From NCBI RefSeq assembly GCF_004011695.2, contig NC_082410.1, positions 868,001 through 932,000 of the forward strand: a stretch of DNA of 64,000 bases. The letters run 5' to 3'. Source of the stretch: Ascochyta rabiei. Its lineage: Eukaryota; Ascomycota; Dothideomycetes; Pleosporales; Didymellaceae. Of this stretch, positions 33,463-44,967 are shown piece after piece (positions within the stretch are counted from its first letter, which is position 1; the number at the start of each line of letters is the position of its first letter). The notes beneath the pieces are model-generated. The model searched no databases. It worked only from the letters and a program-made list of their open reading frames with translations, and was not told the origin of the DNA. The position numbers and the translations under genes are program-made.

Positions 33463-33669
33463 GGTGGTCAGGCTTGACTTGTGTGCGCTGGGAGGTCTGA
33501 GGACGGGAAGTGGAAAAGCGCTCGAGTCGGTGTAGAGCCCATGGCGCGTCTTTGGGAGGCGCGCCTGAACTTCTTTTCTTATCGATAAAGCTGCAACTTA
33601 CAGCTGCGGCTATTGACGCAAGTCATCTCCAGCTTTCCATACACTTCTCACATTGACTACACAACAAGA
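33463..33669. promoter_or_regulatory. 207-bp divergent promoter, POP7 / octanoyltransferase
   Basis: Only 207 bp separate the start codons of the two head-to-head genes, so their transcription must share this interval. No TATA box is visible, as expected for housekeeping genes. Co-regulation is an inference. Confidence 0.7.
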
Positions 33670-34389
33670 ATGGCACAGTTCCTCCGGCACATGCACCTGC
33701 CGGGAATTGTGTCCTACTCCACAGCCGCCCGCCTCCAGGAAACCCTCGTCTCGCGCTTCCTCGCCTCCAAACCGCCTTCCAACGGGCCTGCACCACCTCC
33801 CCACATCATAACCGCCCAGTTCGCTCCCGTCTACACGTGTGGGCGTCGAGAGATTGGCACAGTCTCTCCGAAGCAGCAGCAGTACCTACGCGCCGACGAC
33901 CGTGCTGAGTTTGTCGAGGCAATGCGCGGCGGGCAAACGACCTTCCACGGGCCCGGCCAGCTCGTCGCATACCCCATTATTGACTTACGCACCCACAAGC
34001 TCACGCCTCGAGATTATGTCTGTTTACTCGAGAAGAGTCTCATAGCAACTTGCGCCAAGTACGGGATCAAGGCCATGACGACCGAGCACACGGGCGTGTG
34101 GACGAGTCCGGATGATAAGATTGCGGCGATCGGGGTACATATGAGAAGGAACATTACGAGTCATGGAATTGGATTGAATGTTGGTACCGATTTGTGGTGG
34201 TTTGACAGGATCGTGGCATGTGGGTTGGAGGGGAAGAGGACCACTAACTTTGAGAGGGAGGGAATTGTGGGAAAGAGCGTGGAGGAGGTGGGGACCGAGT
34301 ACGTTAAAGAGATTGCGGGACGACTGCTTGGAGTGGACGGAGTGGAGAGAGCAGGTGAAGAGGAATTCGCAGAGCATCTCAAGGTGTGA
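33670..34389 (+). CDS. LIP2: Lipoyl(octanoyl) transferase (LipB family)
   Basis: One exon, 239 aa from the ATG at 33670; upstream in-frame sequence starts only with a TTG. LipB motifs are complete: RGGQTTFHGPGQLVAYPI, then KIAAIGVHMRRNITSHGIGLNV (with the conserved catalytic Lys) and the active-site Cys in VACGLEGKRTTN. It moves octanoyl from acyl carrier protein to the lipoyl domains of pyruvate and oxoglutarate dehydrogenases and to GcvH. In fungi this occurs in mitochondria. The visible N-terminus (AQFLRHMHLPGIV) is short; a longer transit peptide is not seen. Its head-to-head partner POP7 is unrelated in function. Confidence 0.93.
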   Translation: MAQFLRHMHLPGIVSYSTAARLQETLVSRFLASKPPSNGPAPPPHIITAQFAPVYTCGRREIGTVSPKQQQYLRADDRAEFVEAMRGGQTTFHGPGQLVAYPIIDLRTHKLTPRDYVCLLEKSLIATCAKYGIKAMTTEHTGVWTSPDDKIAAIGVHMRRNITSHGIGLNVGTDLWWFDRIVACGLEGKRTTNFEREGIVGKSVEEVGTEYVKEIAGRLLGVDGVERAGEEEFAEHLKV

Positions 34390-35811
34390 TGAGGGCACAA
34401 TGTGAGGACGGCAGGCTCGACAAACGCGACAGGATTCTGCCATCACTGCGATTTCTTACCCTGGTTCTGCTGTCACCGGTGTCGGATTGCCGAGCAGCCC
34501 AACTAAATCGTGCAGCACGCCTGAGATGTGGAGTTGCTTGGGTGGCCTTGACCCCAGCTGGAAACCATCCCCACGGGCACACATTGTCAACATCGAAATG
34601 ACCACGCTATCAATGCGGCTCAGCGAGGCTCGAGGTGGATCACCGCGCCAACCACTCAGATTGGCAAGGCTCGGATGTTCTATGATCGACTATTCGACGT
34701 CGCCTCTTACGTGTTGCTCGCCAAGAAGATGAAGTCTGCGTGAAAGTGGGCCTGCAGCACAGCAAGCTTGAAATAACGATGCGTGGTAGTCCGAGAATCT
34801 TTCCGCACAGCTTCGCATGTAAGGTCAGGTCGAATGCGCACACCAAGGCCGATAGGAGCCAGGCCTGGAATTGCTTCATTGGACAGCCAAGCACAATCCA
34901 AGACCTTGAGACGTCGATATCAACGCTCGGAACAGCACTATCGGCAGTTACTACGCTAATATGAGGCTCTGGCAGCACGGCGACGCCTCATGGGCATCAT
35001 CGACCTAAGCAGTGCGCGATTTCCTACCGGATCTGCCAAGTATATCCGCTGCAAAAGTTCTCTTGACCTTCTAGCGTATTGCGCTTTCGAATTACGCCAG
35101 TGAGGGGATCACATGGTCAACTTGGTGATATGTACTGCGCCTCGCGGCAGCTCACCACAAAGATGTCGGGTCTTGGTCACCACTTGTTGAACTTACGTCA
35201 CGTTGTTCACAACGTGATGCCTCGAGAGGTGCAGAATCGCAACACAAGACGGGTCACAACTCTACACAAATGTAAAGAGACAACAAGCGTGGTATGAGCA
35301 ACAGTCGCCGATGCTAGCCGGCCGACGACCCCACAATGCTTACCATTTCGAACAATTTTTCGATAAGCCTTGAAGTGGAGCAGAGCTTTCCCATGGGGTG
35401 TTGTGGGGTCTCCAAGACCGCATACAAACCACTCCGCTCGTCCTCAACCTCGTACTGATGATAGCGCCTCACCACTAAAATGAAACCCCATCTGTGGTAC
35501 GAGCACTCACGCAGTCTCCTAAGTTCCAGCGGACCTTGCTGAACCTGTTCTACCGCGGTAGTTTCCTGGTGTAATGGTCTCGGTCCGATTACCAAGTAAG
35601 AGTTACAAGGATACATATTATTGGCACCTTGGGGGCACCACGAACCCAAGACTATCATCAACAGCAGCGAATTCTTAGCGATATTTTTATATAACTACCA
35701 TGGTGTCCGTGTGGTTTGGAGCAGCAGTTCAAGCTCAGTGTCTTCGCCCAACTTCCTCTCCACATCCTCCGACGTATCCACCTTTGCTGCCAAGATCATT
35801 GCGTATATAAA
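34390..35811. other. Intergenic, no gene recognised
   Basis: 1.4 kb without a domain-bearing frame. A TATATAA element at about 35688-35694 lies 118 nt before the MFS start and is a plausible core promoter. I found no tRNA-like box pair. Confidence 0.45.
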
Positions 35812-37546
35812 ATGGGGAGGTTCAACTTCGGTAAGAGGGACTCCTCGTCGCTTGACAGCAACTTTGAGCGCCGTCCATCAGCTATCGAGGCCATGGACAA
35901 CGCTACACGGAGGAATAGTGTCGACGACCATGCTGTCACAGGTGCTGGAGCGATCACAACTAAGCAGTCTATCATTCCTGTATGTTAGCATTTGGGTTCT
36001 CATACGACAATAACTGACTTGCCAAGGTATCCCTCGTCACCATCCTCTTCTTTATGTGGGGTTTCGCGTACGGGCTCCTCGATGTCCTCAACAAGCACTT
36101 CCAGGAAACTCTGAATATCACTGCGGCGCAATCGTCCGGTCTTCAAGCGTACGTATCTTTGTTCCTTGAGTGAGTTCAAGTGCTGACAATCACAGTGCCT
36201 ACTTTGGAGCGTACTTTATCGGTCCTCTGACATATAGTGGCTGGATAGTCCGCAAGTTCGGATATCGATGGACTTTTATCACCGGTCTCTGCATCTACGG
36301 CGTAGGAGCTCTGTTGTTCTGGCCCAGTGGTGTCAAGCGATCATTCGGTGGTTTCTGCGGGGCTATGTTCGTTGTTGGTTCGGGTCTCAGCACACTCGAG
36401 ACGAGCGCAAACCCCTTCATTGTAAGATCCCGCAGAGAAACTTCTATGCAGATTCTTACTGACTCACTAGGCTACGTGCGGACCTCCTAGGTGGATGGAA
36501 CTCCGTCTCAACCTTGCGCAGGCCTTCCAGGCAATTGGCAGTGTCGTAGCCCCAGTGCTCGCATCCTTTGTTCTCTTCAAAAATGTCGACAACAACAGCT
36601 TGCAATCAGTGCAATGGGTGTATCTCGGCATTGCCTGCTTCGTCTTCGCTCTCGCAGTCGTCTTTTTCTTCGCCCCGTAAGTCACGAAGCCCCTTCACCT
36701 AGTACCTCTCCTTAACTGACAACTTTTTAAGCATCCCTGAGATTACAGACGCCGACGTCGCCGCTCAATCCGACCAATCCGCCGCCTCGACTGGTTACCA
36801 AGACAAGCCCTTCCGCCACCAGTACACACTCTTCTGGGGCGTTGCAGCGCAGTTCTGCTATGTGGGAGCCCAGGTTGCGGTCGCTGGGTTCTTCATTCAC
36901 TATGTGACAGAGGTCAAGCCCAGCCTTACAACCGCTGACGGTTCTAACCTGCTCGCCGTTGCCCAGGCGCTTTTCGCTGTTGGGCGTTTTGTAGCCTCCC
37001 TTATGATGAAGTGGGTAAAGCCGAGATACATCCTTCTCGTATTCTTGACTGGCTGTGTCATCTTCATCATAGCCGCTATCCCCACCACAGGCGACGCTGC
37101 GATTGCCATGTTGTGCATGGTACTTTTCTTCGAGGCGAGTAAACCCTACACAAAGACAATCAATTCTCACAGAGACCATCGAACTGACCATTGCACAGTC
37201 CTGCATCTTCCCAACGATCTTCACGCTCTCCCTTCGCGGCCTGGGACGCCACACCAAGCGCGGAGCCTCCTTCCTCGTCGCTTCCGTATCAGGTGGTGCC
37301 GTCTTCCCTCCTATGCTCGGCGCGGTCGTCGACGCACGCAACACGCGCATCGCCATGAGCGTGCCGCTTGCCGGCTTTTTGGTCGCGTATTCCTTCCCGG
37401 TTTACTTGAATCTGTTCAAGGCGAAGGAGCTGGACGCCTTCAATGAGTCGAAGGTCGGCACCGATGCTGCGCTCGCTGATAAGACTGTTGAGGCGGAACT
37501 GTTCGGCGAGAAGAACGAGGTTGCTGATAAGGTGGAGAGGGTGTAA
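35812..37546 (+). CDS. FucP-type major facilitator sugar transporter
   Basis: Six exons: 35812-35979, 36027-36148, 36196-36421, 36471-36676, 36732-37134 and 37199-37546 (490 aa). The last intron has a GC donor (see separate entry). The product has about 12 hydrophobic segments. The first helix is FFMWGFAYGLLDVLNKHFQ; the family motif GAYFIGPLTYSGWIVRKFGYR follows, then an ETSANPFIATCGPP block and SCIFPTIFTLSLRGLG. These are hallmarks of the L-fucose:H+ symporter (FucP) MFS group. Substrate is probably a hexose or deoxyhexose, but is not proven. The N-terminal 60 residues are cytosolic and Ser/Arg-rich. A second TATA-like run sits directly before the ATG (35804-35810), too close to serve this start. 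Confidence 0.9.
37135..37198 (+). other. GC-AG intron in the MFS gene
   Basis: The intron begins GCGAGT after ...TTCGAG and ends ...TTGCACAG. Only this border keeps the family sequence FFE-SCIFPT in frame; the nearby GTAAAC gives a different frame. A GC-AG intron with an otherwise good donor match. Confidence 0.75.
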
Positions 37547-38781
37547 ATTCAATGTGTTTGATGTTCTCATGATACCCAAATAGAATCTTCGGGTTACCAA
37601 GATGCGAAGAGATCATGCACAGCTTTGTATCAAAATGGACCACGCGACAAACATGACACCCCTACGCAATAATTCGATGATGTGCATGCCATGATACGTT
37701 TCGGATCCTCTCTTTCACCTCACATACAGAGTCCTCATCATGCTCACATCACACCTATCACTGCTATCCCCAACCCGCCTTACACGCCTTCTCAGCCACG
37801 ACGCCGCACATTTCGCCGCACTACTCTCACCACGCACGAGCATCGTTCCAGACGAATTCGCCGCTCGCGAAAGTGCCTTGACAGATGTCTCCACTTCCAC
37901 TCCGACCCTCGAGAGCCTCCAGACCTACAACCGAGGAGTATGCAGACACAGGAGCCGACGAGCCAGCAGAAAGAGACAGCGGATAGTAGTTCGTCAACGA
38001 GGAAAGGAAAGAACAACTTCGGTGCGAGAAGGCGCTCCGCTCCTTCCCTGCATATCTTGAAGCCGTCGGGGAGCGAGTCATCCGACGTCGAGCTCGCCGT
38101 GAGTCGGACACTCAAGCCATCCGTGTGCTCGCACCAGTCTGCTTCTAGATCTGCACTCCGAGATGCTGTGTCCGCTGGCTGCAGCCTCGCTCTTGCTTGC
38201 CGTGCTTGTTTCGGGCTTGTTCGCTGACTCGCCTTCTCACGTTGCAGAAGAGGCTAACCATGACGGTTAGGCGGCAGGTTCTTGCACACTGGGTAGAACG
38301 GCTGGAGACTTTCAGCGTGGTTGTTAGTGCCCTGGAGCTTTTGTAGAGCTAGTCCGAGTCTTGTAGTGCCGTTTTTGGGCTGCAGGTCCTCCTATTTGAT
38401 CGAGCACGGTTGGCTTGTAGCCGGCTTTCTGTCACACAAAAGTTCGCCTTCTGGGTTGCTTTTGGTTCTGTGTCTGCATCTGAGCGTGGAGACTAATGAG
38501 GTGGAGCTTAGGGAGAAAGGGCTTGATTGTGTTAGTTGGATGACATTTCATGTTTGCGGTGCTGGATGTTGGCAGGGCTTGCACGGGCTTTGGTCATGTT
38601 AGTGGTTATGTGAAGATCGAAGCTGTCAGTATGTTGTGGGATGTGAGGTTGTTTTAATCTTGGAATTGTATTGAGTTATCTGAATCAAAGGCCCTTATTT
38701 GGTATGGTGGAGTATGTCGCTAAATCCGTGGTATATACAAGAAGCGGTCGATGGAATTCTCCTGTCTATGGAAACCAGCAT
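37547..38781. other. Intergenic with a possible small gene
   Basis: Around 37740-38110, two different frames look coding in turn: one is Leu/Ser-rich, beginning at 37740 and ending near 37935, and the next is Ser/Lys-rich near 37945-38110. They differ by a frameshift of 14 nt (a GTATGC...ACAG stretch too short to be an intron). I cannot resolve a gene model. The rest, to 38781, shows nothing. Confidence 0.3.
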
Positions 38782-39246
38782 TTACAGTCCAGTGATGACG
38801 ATGGTCAAGGCATCGGTCTGGGAGCAGACGTAGTCGTCAGGGCCATCACCACCAGCATGGCAGTAGGTAGAAACGTCTCCAGAGGAGTACTTTCCGCTGA
38901 AGGGGGCCGTTTGATGGTAGATACCCAGACCGTAGTCGGACTGCTTTCCCTCAATAAGGCTGAAGCGGTAGGAGCTGTTACCGCAGGTGGTGACCTCAGA
39001 GGGCAGGCTGGGAACGACGCCAATCTCGCAGGTGATATCGGTGACGTTGTTGCCCGAGAGCTTGAACCCGGCGTTCTGGATGCCGTTGTTCTTGCGCAGG
39101 TAGAACTCGCTGATGTCGATGTTCTCGTACTTGGATGGGTCGGGGGCTGGGCCGCAGTGAGCTGGGTTAGGGCACCCGGTCGTTTGGGGAGCAGGGGCTG
39201 CGATAGCAGCAGCGAAGAGAGCGGAGGCAACGGTGAAGAACTGCAT
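38782..39246 (-). CDS. Secreted Alt a 1 (AA1-like) family protein
   Basis: One exon, 154 aa. A signal peptide (about 1-16, MQFFTVASALFAAAIA) precedes a short Pro/Gln/Cys stretch. The mature protein carries the AA1-like pattern: ISEFYLRKNNG, a central D-TCEIG strand, a TCG-SSYRFSL segment, and the C-terminal YCHAGG-GPDDYVCSQ motif with its paired cysteines. The family is a fungal-only beta-barrel fold named for a major Alternaria allergen, common in Dothideomycetes, and linked to spore walls and to plant-defence-protein binding. No toxic activity can be read from the sequence. A TATAAG element lies about 114 nt upstream. Confidence 0.9.
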   Translation of the reverse strand: MQFFTVASALFAAAIAAPAPQTTGCPNPAHCGPAPDPSKYENIDISEFYLRKNNGIQNAGFKLSGNNVTDITCEIGVVPSLPSEVTTCGNSSYRFSLIEGKQSDYGLGIYHQTAPFSGKYSSGDVSTYCHAGGDGPDDYVCSQTDALTIVITGL

Positions 39247-40832
39247 CTTGAAGTGGGTGTAGATTGAGTTGAAGTGGGTGGAGTAGGTTATTTGTGGAAG
39301 CTGGAGATTGACTGAAGAAGTGTTGGAGAATGAACTTTGCTGCAGAAGAGAGACGGATACTTATACCATATCAAAGACCATGCTCAGTTCCCCTAATCAA
39401 CCGTAAGGACTCGCGTAGATGTCCACTTGCTAGTCTCCTTCTCCACATTTCTCCTAACGAGTAGCTTCCATTCCTTCCGCATGGAGCCTCGTGTTTCTGG
39501 TAATCCTAGTCGTATTTTCTCATTTAAGGCAGTGCCTGGAAAATCGGTCCTTGGCCGTCTTTTCTGAAACAGGCAACATCAACGGTTTGCTGGGTTCAAT
39601 CAAGCGTGCATAGAAGACGGAACCTAGTCCTGATAGATGCAAGTAACATTATCGCATCTGGATGTCTGTAGCCTTAGCAGGTACGTTAATTCAAAGGCTG
39701 TTAACGAAGAATATGAGGAAATAGCAAAGAGGTGCAAGAAAACGCCCAGAACCCTTCATTCGCAGTTGTTCATGCCTTGTGCATCTAAAATTAGGAACAG
39801 CAAGGCTGGCAAGCTCTGCACAGATAAAACCGAAACCGCACGTCACCTCCGCCAAGAATCGTTCGAATGCCGCCGAAGGTCACATTCTGTAAATTCGAAT
39901 ATGGCTGGTTAGTGTTTGCTCCGTGACGATCAACATGCGTGAATGACTCGCGTGCGTAAGTGGCTGTGGAGCGGTACGAGGCAAAGAGGAACGCCGTGTC
40001 GCTCATTGCATGACGAGCTTGGAGATCGTGGAGTCTAAATGAACGACACCATCCAGTCCAGTCCAGTGCGCAATATGATGTTTGTCGGGGGCATCGAAAC
40101 AACGCTGACAGCCTTGTCTTGGAGAATGAACAGTCCTTGTCACCGCGCACGGTGTGATATCATAGCTCCACTGCGCAACAGCCACCTCCATGCATGGTGC
40201 GGCAAAAGGGTTCGTATTTACGAGGTTGGTGGCACGGTCAATCAGCCCGATGGATCTTCATTGTTTGTGGGCGTTGACGCGTCGTTGAGGTTCACAAGCA
40301 GGTAATGCTTCCTCGAGTACATGGGCCCTTGAAAGGCTTTGAGAGCGTCTTGTGCAACAGTACAATCTGCCGATGAATTTTCTTCTCCTGCGCAGGAACA
40401 CCCCGCAGGTAAATTCAGCGTCGCTGAGCATATCCATCGTCTTTAATTGCGACTCAATGCTGATAGCGTGCAAGGCACTGGCTGCGTGATACCTTTGCTC
40501 TCTCTATTAGAATTGCTGGCCTGATTAGTGGAAGTAGAAGCATTTGTACTCGACTTTCAGGTAGGTATAGATAGAGAAGTAGTTTCTGTAAAATTCAGAT
40601 GTCGAACACATCCGACAAAGAAGCCAAAATCGAATGGAATCAAATGTTGTAATGTAAGAATCTTTATGTTGTAACTACGGACGCTGTAGACGCCTTCCAT
40701 GTCGGCTCGCGACTGTGGGTATATAGCATATGCAAACTAGCAATACGAAGACTTTGAGAAATCAGTCTAGGCTCAATTGACGACGAACAAAGCTGGAATG
40801 ATAGAGGATTCGTGGGTCGCATAAAAAGGAGT
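39247..40832. other. Promoter of the Alt a 1-like gene and intergenic
   Basis: TATAAG on the minus strand at 39360-39365 serves the Alt a 1-like gene. The rest has no domain-bearing frame. Confidence 0.45.
39360..39365 (-). promoter_or_regulatory. TATA-like element of the Alt a 1-like gene
   Basis: TATAAG on the minus strand, 114 nt upstream of the start. Its spacing suits a strongly expressed secreted-protein gene. Confidence 0.4.
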
Positions 40833-43800
40833 TTAAAAAGCGTAGAAGCGCTTCAACATCGACATCCGAGTTCGTATTCGCTCAGTACTGGCACGCTTTT
40901 CGGGTTTGTTCGAGGAAGGGGAGGAAGAGATTGTTGTGAAAATGCCGTTCTCGCGGTGGCTTTTGCTACGTAACAACGCTTTGGAGACGGACAGGTCCGC
41001 ATATGTCAAGTTCGAATCGGTGGAGTGTGTCATAGAGGGAGAAGGTGTGTTATTTGGGGACACTGGGGATGCATCGAAATAGGAAACCAAGCTGACACTT
41101 GGGCTCAATGGCGGTGATGCGGGTGGAGAGAGCGCCATGCCAATTGTGGTGTCTGCAGTCGGTGGTCGGAAGGCTGGGTGTATGTGGTCGTAGTTGTTCG
41201 ATTGAGGAAGGTCGTTGTCGAAGCAAAATGCCTGCATGTACGCGTTCGAAGGCAGTGGTATTGAGGCAGGTGACCTGGTTTTGACAAGTGACCGCGTGCG
41301 GGGAGTGGGCACCGGGGTGTTGTCGACAGACACGAGTCCGCCTAGAAGGCCACTATCTTCCACCGTGGTACTATGGCGCTCTTGACAGTCTCCATCTGCA
41401 CTGGATTCTGATGAGACTGTGCTGAATTCGCTCCATACTTGACTGTTGTGTGAGCTAGTGCTATCGGAACGACTCATGCCTGATTCCTCGACGGTGAATG
41501 TGGAGCCGTAAAACTTCTCGAGTTGGTTTGCATCCAGCAGGGGTGTTCGAGTACGTGCATGGCGGCGAACTTTTGACAACGATGATGTACGGGCTTGTGG
41601 GATGGGGGGAGATTTGGGCCTGATCCAAGATGTCTTAGGACCAGCGCCTTCTGGCAGGATGGAGGCTGAAGAGCGATGAGACGTAGACATAGACGCGCTT
41701 CGTGACAGATCCTGGGTTGTCGAGCTCACGACGGCTTTGTTTAGGCCATTTCCATATCCGTAGACGATGATCTCGCAGTGTTGCGTGGGCTTGAGTTTCA
41801 AGCTGTTACGTCGTGAGCTCCGTCCAGATAACGACATCGACCCAAAAGAACGAGTAGGCGGATACGAGACGGGTGCAGTAATTTTAAGCGGGGCTGGTAC
41901 TTCGACAGAGTTGCGGACACTAGTGGTCCGAGAAGAAAAGTAGTCCTCCCTATGGCAGTCGGGCTGGATAGAGTTAAAGTCGGGCTGTGAGCTGTTGAGA
42001 TACTCGTCAAACCTGTTTACTGCTGAGGTAGCGTAAGAAATTGAAGGCGTAGGTACTTGTGAGCTATCAGACCATGACGAGTGCTCGGCCACCAGACAGC
42101 AGAGAGGATAATCGGCAGTCTCTGTGTCTCGAACCTCCTTTGGAGCTCGCAAAACCGACACGAGGTATTGCAGTGTTCCGTAAATCAGAAGCCACCTGAC
42201 TTTACGCGCATCCAGCACGGAAACCTTTTCGTCGCGTTGATTAAGAGTAGAGCTGTAGGTTTGTTCGAAATGAATGTACTCTTGGACAATGTTGGAGCTA
42301 GTGACAGCTGGATCCTGTGTGTTGGTCGCAGCCGCCAATGCGGCGCTTATAGTCTGGACTTTGTTGATCTTGTTTTGGTGGGACACTAGAGTCAGCTGTC
42401 GTAGGGCCTTCTGAGAATCCATCTTCTTCGTTGGCTCGGCATAGCTTGGAAATAGCGGCAATGGATGTGATTGCGGTGTGAACATGTGACGCTTGTCAAA
42501 GCTATCCACATTCTGCAACACGCAGATACCTCCACTTGCTGGTCCCTGGAGAGCAAGGTCGGTAGTCGAGTTTGTATCGACAAGGAGATAGTATAGGCTC
42601 TGAAAGTCAAAGTACATTGACTTGTAAAGCGCTTTTGGAAACGCAGACCCCCTTGGGGGCGGCCAATACCCAAATTTTTTGACGTAGAAACTGTGTAGAA
42701 AGCGGCGAAAGCGATTCAAGTGGCTCCTGGCCCCTGGGGTAAGTCCGAGATACGCGGGAGAGAAATCTTCGTCGAGGAACTTGCTCAACGCAACTGTCAC
42801 TTGACCAAGGTGTATGTCTACTTCTAGGTAGGCACGGGTGATCAGAGCTTTTGTTAATCTTGATGTAGACTGAAAACAAAGTCAGGGACTGAAGGATGAC
42901 AGCATGATGTGCACTTACAGCGTATTCGGGGCTGAGAGACAAGCTTTCATTCATTCCGACGCAGTGAGCGAACGCATCGACCCATGCATCTCGAAGCTTG
43001 TATTGCTCGGCGTAAAAAAGACTCGCAAGCGCATAGTCAGTGCACTCGGAGAAGTCGCGATATCCTTGATCCTCGGCGTACTGAAGGAAGTCTTCGTGGT
43101 TGTTGACGGCTCCAGATCTGAAAAGATGTAGCCTCTCCTGCAAGTCGACGAACGTTTGGCCCATTTGATGGCCCACCAGAGGCTTGCCCAACAGGAAAGC
43201 AAAGAAGTTTCGAGTTGTGACATGCCACTTGAAAGAGTCCTGGCGGGAAGTGTCATCTGGAGCAGGAATGAATAGATTGACAATGCCCGGTTCGCGGTTC
43301 GACAAAACCAACGAGCTAGCCATGCTCATCAACTGCTGCACATGTGACCCATCTCGCGATGCAATCTGTGCGTAGCAGATGTCAAGCATGGAGCTGCATT
43401 TCTTCTGTCGAAGAGCTCTGAATGGTATACAGAACGACGGACCACGGCGTGATGCTCCTTGCGCATAAAGGTGTACATAGCAGTCCCCGTCTTCAATCCA
43501 TAGTTCGGTGTCCTGCATAGAGTCAGTACACAGAATGCGAATCTCAGGATGTACCTACTCTCCGCAAACCATCCCAATCACTAACAGTTCGGGTCATTCC
43601 GGACCATCGTTGCACTTTCTCAACAGCCATTGGGTTTTGAGCGGCTGTCGCGCAGCCGACTAATTGTTCGTTGGAACCACAAGAGTCGAAGTTGTTATGC
43701 GAGATTGGACCGGTTACACTAGCCTTCTCTAATAGACCGATTGGAAGGACGTCATCAGCGATGAGACTCTGGCGCCGTCTCGGAAGCTGCTTGCCCCGTG

Positions 43801-43951
43801 GGGATGAGGCTGTCTTGTCTGACGTGATTCTGGTGGAGACAAGCCTCGAGATCTGGGGACGGCCAATATGCTGCGCAACTGAATGACTCAAGGACTGACA
43901 GCCTCCAGAGGTCGATATGTGAGATGGGACGAGTGATCCGGACGAGGCCAT
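40833..43951 (-). CDS. Large conserved fungal protein of unknown function (1007 aa; DUF8004-like)
   Basis: Three exons on the minus strand: 43951-43559, 43512-42919 and 42869-40833. Frames join at GTAGGT and GTAAGT donors; an alternative start six codons upstream (43969) is possible. Residues about 130-390 form a helical, well-conserved core beginning LWIEDGDCYVHLYAQG, with FFAFLLGKPLVGHQMG and ALASLFYAEQYKLRDAWVDAFAHC. After the second splice follow LITRAYLEVDIHLGQ, HLNRFRRFLHSFYVKKFGYWPPP and FDFQSLYYLLVD. I believe this is the fungal family filed as DUF8004, from memory. The last 400 residues are Ser/Thr/Pro-rich and disordered. No catalytic motif or membrane segment is seen. The initial exon is Ser/Gln/Arg-rich. 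Confidence 0.78.
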
Positions 43952-44402
43952 GGCCCTTAGATATAACACGTAAAGCTCGCGGTTCGAGACGCTTCACAAG
44001 CAGGGATTCAAAAGAGCTTGTGGCATCAAGTTACCTAGCTTACGGGCTGATTGTAGGACAGCGACGGATCTGTACAACGGCCGTGCCGAGGACTCCAGCT
44101 CGGAACATATACACGCAGATGGATAGGGCACAAGCTACTAGCGCGGGCTTCTCTTTGGCGAGGCTCCGTCCTAAACAATGAAGGCCAGCGAGTGCAGGAG
44201 CTGATCTGCCGTCAAGTGTGGATATCGGGCTAGTCAGATGTTTGTGGCTTGCGCCCGCCCGCCCCGAAGCCCAGGGCCTCGCTCAGCTGTCGAGAGGCTA
44301 GCTGGATCGTGCATCGCAGCCTGTAGTTGTAGAAACGCGTGCTAAAGCTCGGCTGGTCTATCCAGCGTCTGGCTTTCATAGGAACGTGCTTCATGATGCT
44401 TG

Positions 44403-44451
44403 ACGATGATGGCAATGATGATGACAATGGTGACGGCAATGATGATGATAA
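44403..44451. repeat. Imperfect GAT/GAC trinucleotide repeat
   Basis: Runs of GATGATGGCAATGATGATGAC-type triplets with point differences. Encodes Ser/Leu-type repeats in chance frames that are not called. Confidence 0.7.
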
Positions 44452-44967
44452 GGTCATTATGAGATGCAGTTGCATGCTATAGCTACATCATCCAGAGATG
44501 CATTGCGTGTAGCGCGGTGCCTCGTCATGGATGACAGCAGTGGATTTGGCATCAGAAAATCCAGCCTGCAGATCGCCGCTAGACAGGGGGCTGGTCGTGC
44601 GTTCAGGATGGGCGAGCGGAGCGGGTTATAGACCACATAGGAACTCTTAGCTCAGCCTCAGCAGCTCCCCTCATTCCAGTCGACTTGAACAAGCAATGAT
44701 CGAGACTCGGTCACAGTCCCAAAAGGTCACGCACGTTTGTGGTACTCGCTTCCACAACCTCAAAGCGACGAACATCGCGCAAACGGACTGTGCGCGGCTC
44801 TGTGGGGCCGTGATTGCCATCTCTCCGGCTCTCCGCCTTCTCCTGTTGCATTATGCATCACGACACCATCCACCATGCTCTCCATCTACCTGTGACTTTG
44901 GTTCATATCAGCGTTTTAAACGTGTTCGTCAACGTTGGTATCCACACTTTGTACAGCGCTTTGCCCA

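Noticed and set aside
33613..33669. Longer start for the octanoyltransferase
   Set aside because: The extension would begin with TTG, not ATG; the ATG at 33670 is the first usable start.
35560..35620. Possible tRNA-like stretch (GGTGTAATGGTCTCGG)
   Set aside because: The A-box-like string is present, but there is no B box, anticodon stem or acceptor stem that pairs.
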